Part shown: in pieces, positions 43,903 through 55,149 of the stretch
Numbering within the stretch: the stretch's first letter is position 1
How the letters are laid out: each line of letters begins with the position of its first letter
Origin: Dryocosmus kuriphilus
Lineage: Eukaryota > Arthropoda > Insecta > Hymenoptera > Cynipidae
Direction: 5' to 3'
DNA length: 64,000 nucleotides
Assembly (NCBI GenBank): GCA_038277395.1
Contig: CM076192.1
Coordinates: 17,150,299 to 17,214,298, forward strand
Notes under the pieces: model-generated
Databases searched by the model: none
What the model saw: the letters and a program-made list of their open reading frames with translations, nothing else
Told to the model about the DNA's origin: nothing
Made by a program: the position numbers and the translations under genes

Positions 43903-44346
43903 TTAAATGTCGAATTCACGAAGAATGGGAAAATATCTATGATTTAAAGTAAATATATCTTCCTTCTTATTTATGCTATGTGGATTACATTTAATATGGA
44001 TCATTTCGGAAATAAGACGTTTTTTAGAATTAGGTTCAGTATCTAATATGGTAGTTTTCTCCCAATTAAAAGTGTGTTTGAGATTATTTTGATGTGCATA
44101 GACAACGGACGACTCTTTTTTATTCTTTTTGTGTTCATTGATGCGAGTTATTAAAGATCTTTTTGTCTCACCAATATATACAGCATCGCAATCATTACAG
44201 GGAATTTTGTAAACACTGTTGATCTGGTCAAATTTTTTCGTAGTATCTTTACCTAATTTTATAATCGATTTAAAATTATGTTTCATCAAAGGTATCGTGG
44301 ATATATTAAATTTTTTTTTAATTGCCGTTAACTTATCAAGGTATTA
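43903..44346 (-). pseudogene. PLE-2 GIY-YIG endonuclease domain, out of frame with the reverse transcriptase
   Basis: The domain shows VYKIPCNDCDAVYIGETKR followed by SLITRINEHK, the GIY-YIG signature of EN-containing PLEs (Tyr pair, catalytic Arg and the EH motif). Its frame can be followed up to about 44346 (LDKLTAIKKKFNIS), overlapping the end of the reverse transcriptase frame. A one-base shift at about 44345 therefore splits a single polyprotein. The endonuclease nicks the target. The frame is intact to its stop at 43903. Confidence 0.85.
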
Positions 44347-45845
44347 GGAATGAATCGTAAACTAATTTTTAGACGTTGAGAGTATGAAACATTATTTGTT
44401 TTTATCTGATTGATGTTATTACAAGAACACTTAATTTTGTTGATGCGGATCTTAATTTGTTGATATATGAACTCTAATGGATAATCATTGTCTGGCAATA
44501 GTTGTATGACCCTTTGGATATTTTCAGTGTGGAATTGTTTATTGGATAGAGTTATGGCCCTGCCTACAAGATTAAAAACGATATTTTTCTTCATTTGTAA
44601 TGGATGACCCGAAAAGAAATTTATGGTTCTCCCGGAAGACATTGGTTTTATATACCAGTTAGTTATAATCTTGTTACCACTTCTAATCAGAGTCAAATCT
44701 AAAAAGTTGATTCTATCATTGTTCTCAAGTTCAAAAGTAAACTGCAGATCTTTATTATATGAGTTAAAAACTTTGATGATAGAATCAACATAATCTCTTT
44801 TTACACATAAGATTGTATCGTCCACATATCTAAAATAAAAAACAGGGACACAGCCATAAATATCTTTTAGTTTTTGTAAACAATAAGTTTCAAGATCATC
44901 CATAACAATATCAGCAAAAAGAGGTGAGATGGGAGAACCCATTGGAGTGCCGAAAATTTGTTGATAAATTGTGTCATCAAAAATGAAAAGGGTATTATCA
45001 AATAAAAATTGTGTACATTTTCTTATTTCATCAAAAGGAAGTTTGCAGATTGAATGTATTTTTTGATATCTTCTGTCAAGACTGTCTAATACCAAGTTAC
45101 AAGGGATATTCGAGAATAACAAACTGACAGCTAAACACATGAGAATGTAATCTTTATTAATTGTAATTTTATTTAATTTATCTTTGAGTTCTAAACTATT
45201 GTTGTTATGTGATTGAGGTGTCATAATAGATATTTTTAATTCATCATAAATTACCTTTGCTAAAAAATGTGTAGGGCTATTGATTAATGAAGTTATCGGG
45301 CGAAGAGGACTGTCTATTTTATGAACTTTTGGAAGTCCATAACATTTGGCTAATATAGTGCCATTTAGAGTCAATTGGTTAGGATGATAATGATATTTTA
45401 AGAATAAATTATCATTTAAATTTTTTAGAATATTGGAAGTACTATTTTGTAGTTTTTTTAAGGGGTTCTTTTTTTGTACAGAGTAGGTTTTTTTGGCTGA
45501 TAGAAGTTCATGCATTTTTTTGTGATACACTGACTTGTTTAGACAGACAGTAAGGTTACCTTTATCGGCATTAGTGAAAAAAATATTGGGATTGTATTTA
45601 ATAAATTCTTTAGTAATTTTAAGTTTTTTGGAAAATTTTTTATCTTCAACGGAAATGTGTGTAACTTGGTTGAGACCTTTAGTAATTCTACTAGTAACTT
45701 TATCCCTTATTTCATTTTTGATAACACCATCTATATCTAAAATTTGAAGGGAATTTTCAATGATTTTAATTGTATTGATCGCTTCTTGTTTCGAAAATTT
45801 TGACGGAAAACTATAATTCGATCCCAAGGAGACAAAAAGAATAAA
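44328..45845 (-). pseudogene. PLE-2 reverse transcriptase, 5'-truncated
   Basis: From about residue 21 of the open frame, SLGSNYSFPSKFSKQEA begins the PLE-specific N-terminal part of the domain. The earlier residues of the open frame (beyond about 45845) are translated from the inverted partner and are not part of the protein. NADKGNLTVCL, CYGLPKVHK and GSPISPLFADI follow, then the catalytic FRYVDDTILCV (YVDD on the complement of 44818-44829). The PLE reverse transcriptase is related to telomerase. The ~500-codon domain is uninterrupted; the N-terminal linker is missing and a frameshift at the C-terminal side leads into the endonuclease. Confidence 0.88.
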
Positions 45846-45849
45846 AAAG

Positions 45850-46061
45850 AGTCGTCCGTTGTCTATGCACATCAAAATAATCTCAAACACACTTTTAATT
45901 GAGAAAAAACTACCATATTAGATACTGAACCTAATTCTAAAAAATGTTTTATTTCCGAAATGATCCGTATTAAACGTAATCCACATAGCATAAATAAGAA
46001 GGAAGATATATTTACTTTGAATCATAGATATTTTCCCATTCGTCGTGAATTCGACATTTAA
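45850..46061 (+). pseudogene. Endonuclease C-terminal fragment of the inverted PLE-2 partner
   Basis: Plus-strand copy of the endonuclease tail, starting at ESSVVYAHQNNLKHTFN, with one in-frame stop, and closing with a stop at 46059-46061. It matches 43903-44110 on the other strand with scattered differences, so it is a separate truncated copy and not merely the other strand of the same one. Confidence 0.85.
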
Positions 46062-46412
46062 CACACTGAAATATACTCTTTCATATTCTTACAAACGATA
46101 ATAATTATTCATATATATGTACGCTTACATGTGCCTATATTTTCGTAGTCGACACGAAGTCTGTTATTATCACTCGCTCAGTATTATTTGTATCTTGACT
46201 CAACCATGTCACATTAAATTTTAAACAGTTGACTCATTGACTCTTGTCAATTTCGAATTTTAACAAAAATGTTTTTAAAACTATTTGTCTTTGTTTAATA
46301 TTTATATCTTCGATCAGTGAGGTTAGTTATTAGTTGCTGAAATTTCTTCTTTTTATATAATATTTTTAATTTTTTTTGTGAAAAATGTTTAATTGGTGTT
46401 TTTTAAATAAAA

Positions 46413-46460
46413 CTCTAGCCTGATGAGGTTGGCAAACCTTAGCCAACGAAACGTTGCTAC
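46413..46460 (+). ncRNA. Hammerhead ribozyme, right end of PLE-2
   Basis: CTGATGA (46420-46426), stem II GTTGGC (46428-46433) with GCCAAC (46442-46447), GAAAC (46448-46452), then GTTGCTAC. All core boxes are intact and stem II is fully paired. It is the inverted partner of 43507-43551. Confidence 0.8.
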
Positions 46461-46554
46461 AACGATCAACAAACATTAAAACGTCGTTTTGATTTACCCC
46501 CTACGATCCATCTACAATAATTTCTTCATAAAATATTTCATTTTTAATTGAAAT

Positions 46555-47532
46555 AAACACAAAGACTATTTTTCGTTTTCGTTTTTACTTATTTATTACA
46601 TTTTTCAAACAAAATACAACTATGGTGCTTTGGCTTATGTATAAATCTTAGTAAATAATTTAACAGTTTTGTTTGGATGAAACATAAATTTAATTTTGTA
46701 TACTAAAAGTAAAATTGGTCATAGATATATTTTTGTCATTTCTTGATTGTGCAATATTACCAAAAAATAAATAAATATGGGATGTAAATATAACATTTAA
46801 ATTTTTTATGACTATATGAAATATTTGTTTTTTGCATAACTACTTAATACTAATTGAAAAACATACAAATAATGATATATTATCAAACGTTTCATATTCT
46901 GATGGTAAATAATTTTGAATATTAGTTTGTGCACGTGACAATGGGTGTTTTCGATGTCTCACTCTGAGCTCACTCCGAGTCTGCAGGGGTGCTCATAATT
47001 TGTTTCCGGCAGTCCGTTGTCTTTTGAATGTAATTGGCTAATCGATTTCGTACCGTTTCGTGATTGGCTCAGAGTCGCACTTGACGACAACATGTGAATC
47101 TCCCGCAGGTTTTTCGCAAAAATATCGAACTTTAGTAAAATCGCTACCCATGTTTTGAAAAAATTCGGAAGTACCGTATACGCAGAGTTACTCTAGCTCC
47201 GGGACTAGAGCTGACTAGAGTAGCAGAGTAGAGTAGTAACGTAACCGCAAAATTGCAATAAATAACCAGCTCTTACTCTAAAAGTGAAAAGTTATGACAG
47301 TAATAATGAAAACCAATAAATTAATTCCAATAAATAAGTAACATGACATTTAGTACTCATTGAAAGCTCATAGTTATTGTTGGTATCAACAATTCTATAA
47401 TAAAGTTACAAATTCCGTATTTTCTAAAAATTATAGATTGTACCACTCAAGTCTTTTTCTTATACAGTATTTATAATTGTATTTAATTCTTAACATTATC
47501 AAAGTTTAGCAATTAGGAATTTTATAAACAAA
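46555..47532. other. No gene; GC-richer patch at about 46950-47240
   Basis: Mostly AT-rich. The patch from 46950 to 47240 has two ATTGGCT words (near 47033 and 47063), which are inverted CCAAT-type motifs, and a palindromic CTCTAG-type cluster near 47202-47225. It might be a fragment of promoter or of another element, but no adjoining coding exon is visible. Confidence 0.35.
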
Positions 47533-47567
47533 TGCAGGACGAATAAATATTCTGGATTCTAATGAAA

Positions 47568-47637
<70 letters not shown>

Positions 47638-47916
47638 CCAAGTCTCAATTACAACGCGCGTAGCAAACAATTCACTATTGATTTAAAATTACGAATATTT
47701 TGCAAATTTCGGAAAAAAATGTTAAGCAACCACTCAGAACAAATGACCCCAACAACTGCTACCGATTAACAGGCTTTACGCCCCTCGAGGGAAATTTGGA
47801 TCTTAGGTAGCCATGTGTTTTTCCAGGAATCTCTGCAACGCATTTCTTCTATGCACGATGCCAGCTAGCACCCTGCGTTTACGAATTTTCTAGCAAGTCA
47901 AATATTAAGGTCTTCA
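47533..47916 (-). repeat. Gypsy-like LTR (3' LTR on the minus strand)
   Basis: 384 bp, enlarged by a 67-bp TA run at 47569-47635. Outside the TA run it aligns to 51435-51765 over its whole length. Confidence 0.8.
47569..47635. repeat. TA dinucleotide microsatellite, 67 bp
   Basis: Pure TA run inside an LTR. The partner LTR has only 13 bp of it (51471-51483). Confidence 0.95.
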
Positions 47917-48759
47917 CATTCGGCCATTCCTGAAATCTACGTCGCCCTCGACATATACAAATGATGTCTGCTTTCTTCTGAAAGATCGACAAATTCAGTG
48001 TTACTACAGTTTTAATTTACAAAGTAGACATAATCATCGTTGCCCTATTATCAGAGTGATCAGTTCTGATTGAAGAGCCCATTATCACAACTGTCATTAT
48101 CATTGAGGCAAAGTAGGGAGGATAATATTCAGGGTTTTCGGTCTGTCAGTAGTACTACTTGCACAATCCGAGTACTATCTTTCATCAGATATTGTCCGGT
48201 ACAATTCGACGACTATCACTCGTCTTATTTTACCTCGTACTGCTGAATCTGACCGTTGGTCTGGACCTTCGCCGAGAAATAAGGCCCACGTGAAACCTGA
48301 CCAGAGAAAGCACGCCAGAGTTTCCGATTCGCGATCCTAATCAAATGGATCAGCCTACGCCACAAGTAAAGCTCGCGTTTTCCTTGACCAGTAGAAAACG
48401 CCAGAACTTGTGATTCGGCCTTGATCCCAGCCTCCGCCTGGATTCTCAGTATCCGTATGATTCTGACCAGAAATCATACCTGAGCAATCCAAACTCGACC
48501 TGGTCTTGTCCTGACCTCCGCCTAGTACTCCACTCAGTATAAGTTTGACAACTCTGTAACCTAAGAATACTAGACTTGACCTATACTTAGTCTTGCCAAT
48601 ATCCGTTCGGTCACAATCGAGACCAAGAATTGCACCTCAGGATCATCGACTCCGGCTAATTTTTTCATCATGTGGAACACAGCTCTCGAGACATCTGGGT
48701 TGATCCTCTGCATTCACTCACCAGCTCACCGTGTTGCATTGGACATGACCCATCTCTTC

Positions 48760-49140
48760 ACGCTATCTACTGCAACAGTACTGCGCTACTCGGGCGATTT
48801 TTCCAAATATCGAAGATCTTGAATCTCGTACTGGTCATTGGGTAGTATAGGAGTTACTTTGAATGGTCCCTTCGTCTTTGCCGTCAATTTTCTGCTTTCA
48901 CCCATAGCCATTTTCTTAGCTGCCACTGTGATCACATCGCCGACTTTATACTACAGGGTTTGAATCGACCAACATCAAACCTTTTCTTCTGCTTTACTTG
49001 CTCTATGTCTGTTGATCGCATCACTTCATTCCTCAGTTCTTGCAGGTCTAGAAAATCAAGACTTGCCTGAATTTCTGCAGTCCGTGCAGCATCCGCTACA
49101 CCTCTGGGTTTATATCCAAAAAGAAGCTGAGGTGGACTCC
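48760..49140 (-). pseudogene. Gypsy-like integrase C-terminal region
   Basis: Minus-strand pieces read KVGDVITVAAKKMAMGESRK, TAKTKGPFKVTPILPNDQYE and IQDLRYLEKSPE, the chromatin- or RNA-binding tail typical of gypsy integrases. Upstream, in another frame, are GVADAARTAEIQ-like and LDLQELRNEV-like segments. Several stops and frame changes are present. Confidence 0.7.
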
Positions 49141-50081
49141 TTTTTATGATCCGTTTCCCCTTGGTGTTGCAACAGCGTTTAGGAAGTACTTAACTCCATA
49201 GAAATCCCAAGTGCAATCTTTACTTCGATTTCAGGGTAAGGTATACCTTCAACAGTCACCCTCACGTTAGTAAAATTCACCTATAACATTAGGTATGTGT
49301 TCCATTTCAACAATATTTATTTTCTTTTGTTTTTATCCAACTTCGCCCGCTTAATATTACCCAAAAATAAATTATATATACTTTTTTCCGTATGAGTTGA
49401 ACAAGCGCTGAAATCCCAGACCCTGTCACAACAATCTTGATTTACCCAGTATCCAATTCATTACTTAAATTCCATTGTGCCCTCCCAAAACAATGGATTC
49501 GACAAAGAGTTGGTTTTAGTAAACAAAATAAATGCGCTTGTGATTCGCCATACTTTTAATGTGCTTCCCTTTGGAGAACTAGCAAAACTGTATTCCTAGG
49601 ATCTTAAGACCACGATGTCTCCCTGAGAATCAAATCCGCTCTCAGCTAAAAGTCTGTACGAAGAAAGAGAAAACAATACACAAACAACAAATTTTGCATA
49701 ACCTTCTCTTCTGAGTGTCTTCCATAGAGTTTCTTTCCCCCCTAACGGTCAGCTAACCCGAACTGACAGGCAACTATCCCTAAGACTTTATCCTCTTTCA
49801 AATCGTAATTACCTCCTTTTACCGCTTTATAAAAATATAAATTATTACAAACACAATATGTATCCTTTAAACATAAAGAACCGAAATGTACTAAATGAAA
49901 TTTGTTAAATGCAGCTGATTTATATTTGTGTTACAAAGCTCCATAATTGTATGTATTACTGCTATACGGAATGTGTAATTCTATTAATATTTGAATGAGA
50001 GAGCTCTCTAAAATTTGTCCTTTATTAATATCCGTGGATGGCTGATTCATCCGACTCGCTTTGCTTCGTTTCTAAATCTTC

Positions 50082-50103
50082 TTTTTTTTTTTTTTTTTTT
50101 TTT
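50082..50103. repeat. Poly-T homopolymer, 22 bases
   Basis: Uninterrupted T run within the decayed gypsy-like interior; possibly the poly-A tail of a minus-strand retroposed sequence, though none is recognisable. Confidence 0.85.
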
Positions 50104-51114
50104 GAGAATTCCATCTCGCTCGCGTTTACGCGTCTACTTTTATAGCTTCAAAATGCATGCAGAAATAAAATAGGTCCACATTGGTCTACATGAGCACACA
50201 AGAAAATCGGAGTGCCAAAACACACATCCTGTATGTCTGTATCTATACCAGCAATAAAATATGGTTAATTTAATCATGAATATGTTTGTACCAGCTATTC
50301 ATTTCTATCAGTGAAGTAATTACTGTACTTAGAGCATAATACGCTCGATAGATAATTTACTCTAATTAGATGAAAATAAAAAACTCAAAATGAAATGTTT
50401 TATATTAGAATGCTTCAAGCAAAGTAAATCTCGTTTTTAAAATTTTAGTGCAGAAGAATAACGTCAAACCCATTTTCTTATTTCCTTTACCACGGCCCTA
50501 TTAACTGATATCGGGAAACAAATATTCATCTGTTTTGATACCCGCCATAGAGATACTTCATATCTACCTGTCCATGTCGCTCCTGACCCTTTTTGAAAAA
50601 CATAATGTGTCAACAATCAACTACTATTAATTACTTTCTGAGTTGTCATCAATAAATCTACCAATTTCTAAACGATTAATAATATCTATAGATTACTTTT
50701 TAACAATATGTCATACGTAAATCTTTATTAATGTATGATCAGACGTTATACGGTCAATAACTTTTCGATTTTGAATGTAACACAAACCACATTACAGGGA
50801 ACTTTCATTTTCTTCCTAATTTAATATATATAAACATGCTTTGCAAATTCCATCACGCTTTTGATAAAAGATTTCTCTTACTTCTATTGCAACATTTTAA
50901 GATACCGCAGTTGTTCCCCAATGGATTTAAACATACAAAACAAGCTCACGCGCACAAGCATTATCTGATTGTCTTAAGACCAAAGATACCACAATTGAGT
51001 TTTTGATACTTAGCTTCCACCGTATCCCCTTGTCAAATAGATTTCGATGCACCATTCATGTTCTCCCAGATTCGAACAGCATCATCCATTCCACTAACAG
51101 GCTCTATCGATTAA

Positions 51115-51333
51115 TCACCTCTTCGATAGTTGATTGCGTGATTCATCCTCCCTTCGTTGCATAACATTGCTTCCACGCAGACTGGCAGCTTGTCCCTTTT
51201 CCTCTCTGTACTCGCGGCGACGACGACCATGACTTCGTGATCGTCGTTCTGCTCTGCTTGAATAAGAAGAATTGTATGGTGCCATAATACCAGTCACCTC
51301 ACTGTTACAGCACGTCCTCACTGCACTTATCAC
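51115..51333 (-). CDS. Possible gag N-terminus of the gypsy-like element
   Basis: A 72-codon frame starts about 100 bp inside the 5' LTR (minus strand), where gag should begin. It is rich in Arg and Ser (RAERRSRSHGRRRREYREEK), compatible with a nucleic-acid-binding gag segment. No conserved domain is visible and the frame is short, so the call rests mostly on position. Confidence 0.35.
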   Translation of the reverse strand: MISAVRTCCNSEVTGIMAPYNSSYSSRAERRSRSHGRRRREYREEKGQAASLRGSNVMQRREDESRNQLSKR

Positions 51334-51434
51334 TGTAAACAGTTGTCACCACACGTTCGTGTCTCCACACCAAGTTTCCAAGTAGTGAAAATTCCACTTT
51401 CACGGCTCGCGCGATTGCAATCACACTTCCGATC

Positions 51435-51765
51435 TGTAGGAAGAATAAGTATTCCGGATTCTAATGAAATTATATATATATATTTCCAAGTCTCAATTAC
51501 AACGCACGTAGCAAACAATTCACTATTGATTTAAAGTTACGAATATTTTCCAGATTTCGGAAGAAAATGTTAAGAAACCGCTCAGGACGAACGACCCCAA
51601 ACAACTGCTACCGATTTACAGCCTTTACGCCCCTCAAGGAAAACTTGGGTCTTAGGCAGCCATGTGTTTTTCCAGGCATCTCTGCAACGCATTTCGTCTA
51701 TGCCCGGCGCCAGATATCAACCTGCGTTTACGACCTTTCCAGCAAGTCAAATATTTAGGTCTTCA
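51435..51765 (-). repeat. Gypsy-like LTR (5' LTR on the minus strand)
   Basis: 331 bp, matching 47533-47916 apart from the TA run and scattered substitutions. Confidence 0.8.
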
Positions 51766-53178
51766 GACAAATTGGATAAACGGAATTGAAGTTTTGGCTT
51801 TAACTCGAAAAGAAACTTTTTTCAAGTAATATAATTTATTCGAAACCACCATGTTACGAGACTCTAACGTCCCCTGAAAAATTAGCGTTATGTAGCCCCT
51901 TATTGAATGGTGATAGGTAATTAGTTCCAAAAGGGCCACACTGACAGGTAATTAGTTCCCCAAACCGCCAATGCCTAACGCACAATGCCTTCGGCGCGCG
52001 TGGTAATACAACTCGTCTTGCAAACATTGAGTTGTGCGTGTAAAGACGTGGCTAACATTACTCGTGATGTAGTCATTACCCACGGTCGTTGTCATAAGGG
52101 GAGAAAAAAAAAGATAGTGCGCCAACATCATGCAATATATACAGAAATCGGATGAGTTTAGGTCACGTGATCACAGCCGTCACTGGTAAACAAGCCAAGT
52201 AATAATTCTCTATTTTGTAAATCACACACATGAACTCACAATATTCGGCTTATTAATGATTCTGAAACCCTTACCTTTGATTCTTTTATACTTTAGTTCT
52301 TCATAATTATCATGGGAAATCGCAATGACGATTTTAAAGTCAACATCTCTATTCTACTATCTTGGAATTGGCTGATTTCACGTGAATTTTTCTGGCGATG
52401 AAAGTTTGTTGGGACACATTGCTTTTCTGGCGGTCGGTAAAATAATGAAAAAAAACTTCCTTACCGACTGCTGGTTTCTTATTTTAGACCGATCATAGAC
52501 TTGGTTGATTTCACGTGAATCTTTATGGTAATGCAGTATTTTTGGAATGTTTTATTTTTATCGCGGTCGCTAAATAATGGAAAAAACTTCCTAACTGAAT
52601 TGTGCTTTCTTATTATCGAGATTGTGTTTACAATGCTTGAGCTACAAATGGTGATAAAAGTCAATCAACAGAATAAACAATCAAGAGAATAAACGTCGAG
52701 TCCGCCCCATTGATTCTTATCGTGCAGCTCATAATATACAGGGTTGCAAATGATCGCACTTTACAGAAAATAAAAAAATATACAATTAAAGACATTCCAA
52801 CCGCGATCATCAAGTGTGAAGGTATCTACTTCGTACAAAGTGAATATTACTATATTTCACGAAGACGGTGAAACAATAGAAAGTAGTCATTACGTTATTT
52901 TATTGAAACCTATGAAAGAATGGTTAGAAATGATAATAATGATAAATAATAATAATGATAAAATTGTTGCCAAAAAATCGTGGCCGAAAAATGCTAAAGA
53001 ATCTTACGTATTTATTTTAAAAAGAAAATTAGCAAATAAATCATTAACCTTATTTAAAAATATCAAATCCTAAAAATATTTAACGAGAATCATTTTCTTT
53101 CGACAAGATAATAACGACTGTAAATCAAGCGATAAGGTATAACTGTGATCTCTATTTTTTCAAAAAATATCAAAATCA
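51766..53178. other. No gene; two-copy ~130-bp duplication at 52370-52625
   Basis: Two degenerate tandem copies share TGATTTCACGTGAATYTTT, then a GCGGTCG block and AACTTCCT. An 85-codon plus-strand frame at 52816-53073 has no known motif and Asn/Lys-rich, low-complexity composition, so I do not call it a gene. Confidence 0.5.
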
Positions 53179-54331
53179 CCCCAAAAAACATTTCAAATGT
53201 AAATTTGGGAGGGGAGAAGTACGTTTCCGTACAAAATCATAAAAAAAACAAATCTTGCGCATTCGCTTAGTTGAGAGGTGTCAGTGGGCAATACTTGGCA
53301 ATTCCTGTGTAATAAGTCGTTCGATGTACGAGTCCTTTCTGTCGTTTAGTTTCAGTCTTCCTGAAGTAGGGAATTTCGAGTCACTCCCCTGCCCGCTTTT
53401 TTATAAAAAACAGCTTCCATTTTGAATATCATTGAAAATAAAATAATATGAATTTATGGACGAACCTAAATATGGACCTAAAATATAATTATGAATTCTG
53501 GTGTCAAGCACAAATGAAATTAATAAGTTGACGTGTTTTGATATACTGATTTTTTTAACGCATAAGTTCGAATGAAATTCATGTCATTGTATTCAAGAGA
53601 GCAAGGGGTGGAAAGGGTTGGAGCTCTCTCTATTGCAATATTCGAATCGACTGAAGCGCATACATTATAACAAATTATGGTGTCTAGCACAAATAAAATT
53701 TATCAGCCTAAATTTTGAGGTTATAATTACATTTTTATCCCAGTTATCAAAATAAAATAAGGTCTTTATATTCAGGAGAGCAAGGGGTGGAAAGGGGTGG
53801 AGCTCTCTTTATTCAAATATATTGACAACGAGCATATTTTGGAATACAGTCGTCGATTTATTCATGCTTTTACACTGAAGATTTATGTATTCGAGTGTAA
53901 GATATACAAACATACAAAATCTTATGCTCTACTTCTTTTCAAAATTGAACAAAAACTGATGTTAAATTGTATAATCGCGTAGAAGTAGAGGTCAATATGC
54001 TAATGCCGTCCACCGAAAATGAAAAAGTCTGATTTTTATAATAACAGGAAGCAAGGGGTGGAAAGAGGTGGAGCTTCCAAAAAAGATCGAAACTGAAAAA
54101 TAATCAAACACAGTGTATATGTTCTTTTACTACTTACAAAAGCGGACAGACTGAAACTAAACGACAGAAAGGACTCGTACATCTAACGATTTATTACACA
54201 GGAAATGCCAAGTATTGCCCACTGACACCTCTCAACTAAGCGAATGCGCAAGATTTGGCTTTTTTTATGACTTTATACGAAAACGTAATTCTCCCCTCCC
54301 AAATTTACATTTGGAACGTTTTTTGGGAGGT
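53179..54331. mobile_element. Long-terminal-inverted-repeat element with internal repeated palindrome
   Basis: The arms (53179-~53375 and ~54135-54331) are inverted repeats of ~195 bp. They share CCCAAAAAACATTT-like tips, GTCAGTGGGCAATACTTGGC and ACGAGTCCTTTCTGTCGTTT. Between them, the motif GAGCAAGGGGTGGAAAGGG followed by TGGAGCTCTC occurs near 53600, 53770 and 54048 (the last with slight changes). There is no transposase. Confidence 0.7.
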
Positions 54332-54345
54332 ATAGTATTGCAATA

Positions 54346-54862
54346 CCCCTATAGCGGACTGCATGAACGCAATGGTTACGCTACAGCGTAACCCTAAAGT
54401 AATCCTAAAGTAATCTTAAAGTAAGCTCGCAATATAATTAATAAATGCAACAAAATAAATATTTAAAATATTGCAACTGTAATTCAATGTTGACATTGAC
54501 GTTAGAAAATGACGATGTAAATGCAAAAATTTCATTTTTCAGCGATAGAAGTTAAAAAACATTTTTCAGCATGCGCCTGGGATACGGCAGCTGGGCACAC
54601 AATATTACATGTCAGGCTGCTATATCTTAGGCGTATGCTAAACATTTTTTAACTTCTACTGCTGAAAAAACAAATTTTTGCATTTACATCATCATTTTCT
54701 AACATCAATTTTAACGTAGAATAATATAACTAAAACAATTTAAATATTTCTTTTGTTGTTTTTAGTAGATAATTATATTGCGAGATTACTTTAAGGTAAC
54801 TTTAGGGTTACCTTAAGGTTACGCTGTAGCGCAATTATTGCGTCCACATGGTTCGCTAGGGA
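54346..54862. mobile_element. Foldback MITE, nearly a full-length palindrome
   Basis: Arms of about 230 bp (54346-~54580 and ~54620-54862) are inverted repeats with a ~40-bp loop. Landmarks are CGCTACAGCGTAACC near the outside, TCGCAATATAATTA, and TTTTTCAGC...AGAAGTTAAAAAA near the loop. TA precedes the left end. It could form a long hairpin RNA if transcribed. Confidence 0.7.
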
Positions 54863-55149
54863 CATCAAAGAAGGTATCTGATTGTAAATCTTTATCAAAA
54901 ATGAATGTTTACTATTTTTATTAACGAATAAAATAATTAGTATAGTGCACAATAAAAAATAAAAATGTTGGTTTTTTTAAACGCGAGGGTAAAATTTCAT
55001 TACTTTGAGTGGAAAAGTAATCTACTATTTTTTTTTAACTTTTGAAAAAGATTTGGATGTCGCGAAGATTTATTTTTTCCTAGAAAATGATTTAATTTAT
55101 TAACATTTTTAATTTTTTGATGCACAATTGTAATAAATAAAAACTCTTT

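Larger units (their letters stand above)
43406..46530 (-). mobile_element. Penelope-like element with a head-to-head truncated partner (PLE-2)
   Basis: A 24-bp direct repeat (43382-43405 and 46531-46554, one difference) is the target duplication. The main copy is on the minus strand, with reverse transcriptase (about 45845-44328), GIY-YIG endonuclease (about 44346-43903), 3' region and hammerhead motif (43507-43551). From about 45850 to 46530 a second, 5'-truncated copy runs on the plus strand: endonuclease C-terminus (45850-46061), the same 3' region and a second hammerhead. Hence the ends form ~680-bp inverted repeats (43435-~44110 and ~45850-46532). A ~30-bp unpaired tail remains at the left (43406-43434). 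All of these are known PLE traits. Confidence 0.92.
47533..51765 (-). mobile_element. Ty3/gypsy-like LTR retrotransposon, strongly decayed
   Basis: Two direct repeats, 47533-47916 and 51435-51765, begin TGCAGGACG/TGTAGGAAG and end GGTCTTCA, as LTRs do. They differ at many sites, so the insertion is old. ACAAA lies just before the left one and one base after the right one, a probable target duplication. On the minus strand there is a gag-like start near the right LTR and an integrase C-terminus at about 48760-49140. Most of the rest of pol cannot be recognised. Confidence 0.75.
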
